The translations under genes were made by a program, and so were the position numbers. DNA of 64,000 nucleotides, taken from JACVRW01 sp040509755. Its GTDB lineage: Bacteria > Actinomycetota > Thermoleophilia > Solirubrobacterales > Thermoleophilaceae. How positions within the stretch are numbered: the stretch's first letter is position 1; each line of letters begins with the position of its first letter. The notes under the pieces are model-generated. The model saw only the letters and a program-made list of their open reading frames with translations. It was not told the origin of the DNA and did not search any database. The stretch covers positions 1-64,000 of the forward strand of contig JBEVKF010000023.1 of assembly GCA_040509755.1 (NCBI GenBank). Direction: 5' to 3'. This document shows positions 63,932 to 64,000 of the stretch, piece after piece.

Positions 63932-64000
63932 CTAGGCCTTGCGGATGGCCTCGATGTCGAGCGCCAGCGTGACCTTGTCGGCGACGAGCAGGTTTCCGCT
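63932..64000 (-). CDS. YceI family protein, C-terminus (cut by the window end)
   Basis: The last 22 codons and TAG are present: SGNLLVADKVTLALDIEAIR, then KA. The VADKVTLALDIEAIRK ending is characteristic of YceI-like, lipocalin-fold proteins that bind polyisoprenoids. The gene continues beyond the right edge. Convergent with bglX. Confidence 0.7.
   Translation of the reverse strand, partial: SGNLLVADKVTLALDIEAIRKA

Noticed and set aside
1..64000. CRISPR array
   Set aside because: No regularly spaced direct repeats and no cas genes are seen.

Overview
The window looks like chromosomal DNA of a high-GC (roughly 70 percent by eye) Actinomycetota, most like the Thermoleophilia/Solirubrobacterales group. 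Reasons: frequent GTG and TTG starts, dense ATGA/GTGA stop-start overlaps, many small stress and detoxification families (RibD-type reductases, SnoaL, VOC, DUF4242), a delta-60 repeat protein, LuxR-AAA regulators, and a small conserved protein (43399-43752) whose N-terminus I recall from Thermoleophilia. The assignment is inference. No phage, plasmid, IS element, CRISPR array, rRNA or intact tRNA is visible.

Layout. 0-13.4 kb: accessory DNA with several broken genes (a VOC gene, a thioredoxin-reductase-like gene, an MMPL transporter tail, a FAD oxidoreductase). Among them are an ArsR/AHSA1/RibD-reductase cluster with a palindromic operator, and a TetR gene with matching palindromes upstream of itself and of a secreted-hydrolase operon. 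13.4-19.6 kb: a PAS-GAF-GGDEF diguanylate cyclase, a third RibD-type reductase, and a Ser/Thr kinase convergent with a PASTA lipoprotein. 19.6-23.8 kb: a tRNA relic and terminator, a FUSC membrane protein, ornithine aminotransferase, an EamA transporter and a cNMP-binding protein. 23.8-30.4 kb: an efflux region with a DHA2 MFS pump, an OmpR-type regulator, an ABC exporter operon and its histidine kinase, linked by three copies of an 11-bp-period direct repeat. 30.4-36.7 kb: MarR/VOC/cupin genes, a flavin reductase, a monooxygenase-like gene with a repeated leader, an orphan histidine kinase, a VOC gene and a methyltransferase.

36.8-43.8 kb: an HD-GYP/LuxR regulator divergent from a glycolipid-binding protein, then a tightly overlapped operon CHAD protein - ParA ATPase - nucleoside hydrolase - ribokinase - small basic protein. 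The CHAD-ParA pair is the best candidate for an undescribed system (possible positioning of polyphosphate granules). 43.8-52.9 kb: SnoaL protein, LLM flavin oxidoreductase coupled to a delta-60 protein, GNAT, a 953-residue LuxR-AAA regulator, DUF4242, and TetR divergent from an SMP-30 lactonase. 52.9-61.1 kb: SirB1-like protein with two TTAGG palindromes, MarR-MFS operon, PPOX flavoprotein, LysR, EamA-SDR pair, a stand-alone receiver, a PAS-LuxR regulator and a malate/lactate dehydrogenase-type enzyme. 61.1-64 kb: a glucoamylase-family relic, a secreted GH3 beta-glucosidase, a strong terminator and the C-terminus of a YceI protein.

The commonest theme is local regulation: each accessory operon carries its own one- or two-component regulator, with a recognisable palindrome or direct repeat beside it. 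A second theme is gene decay, with at least six interrupted or truncated genes.
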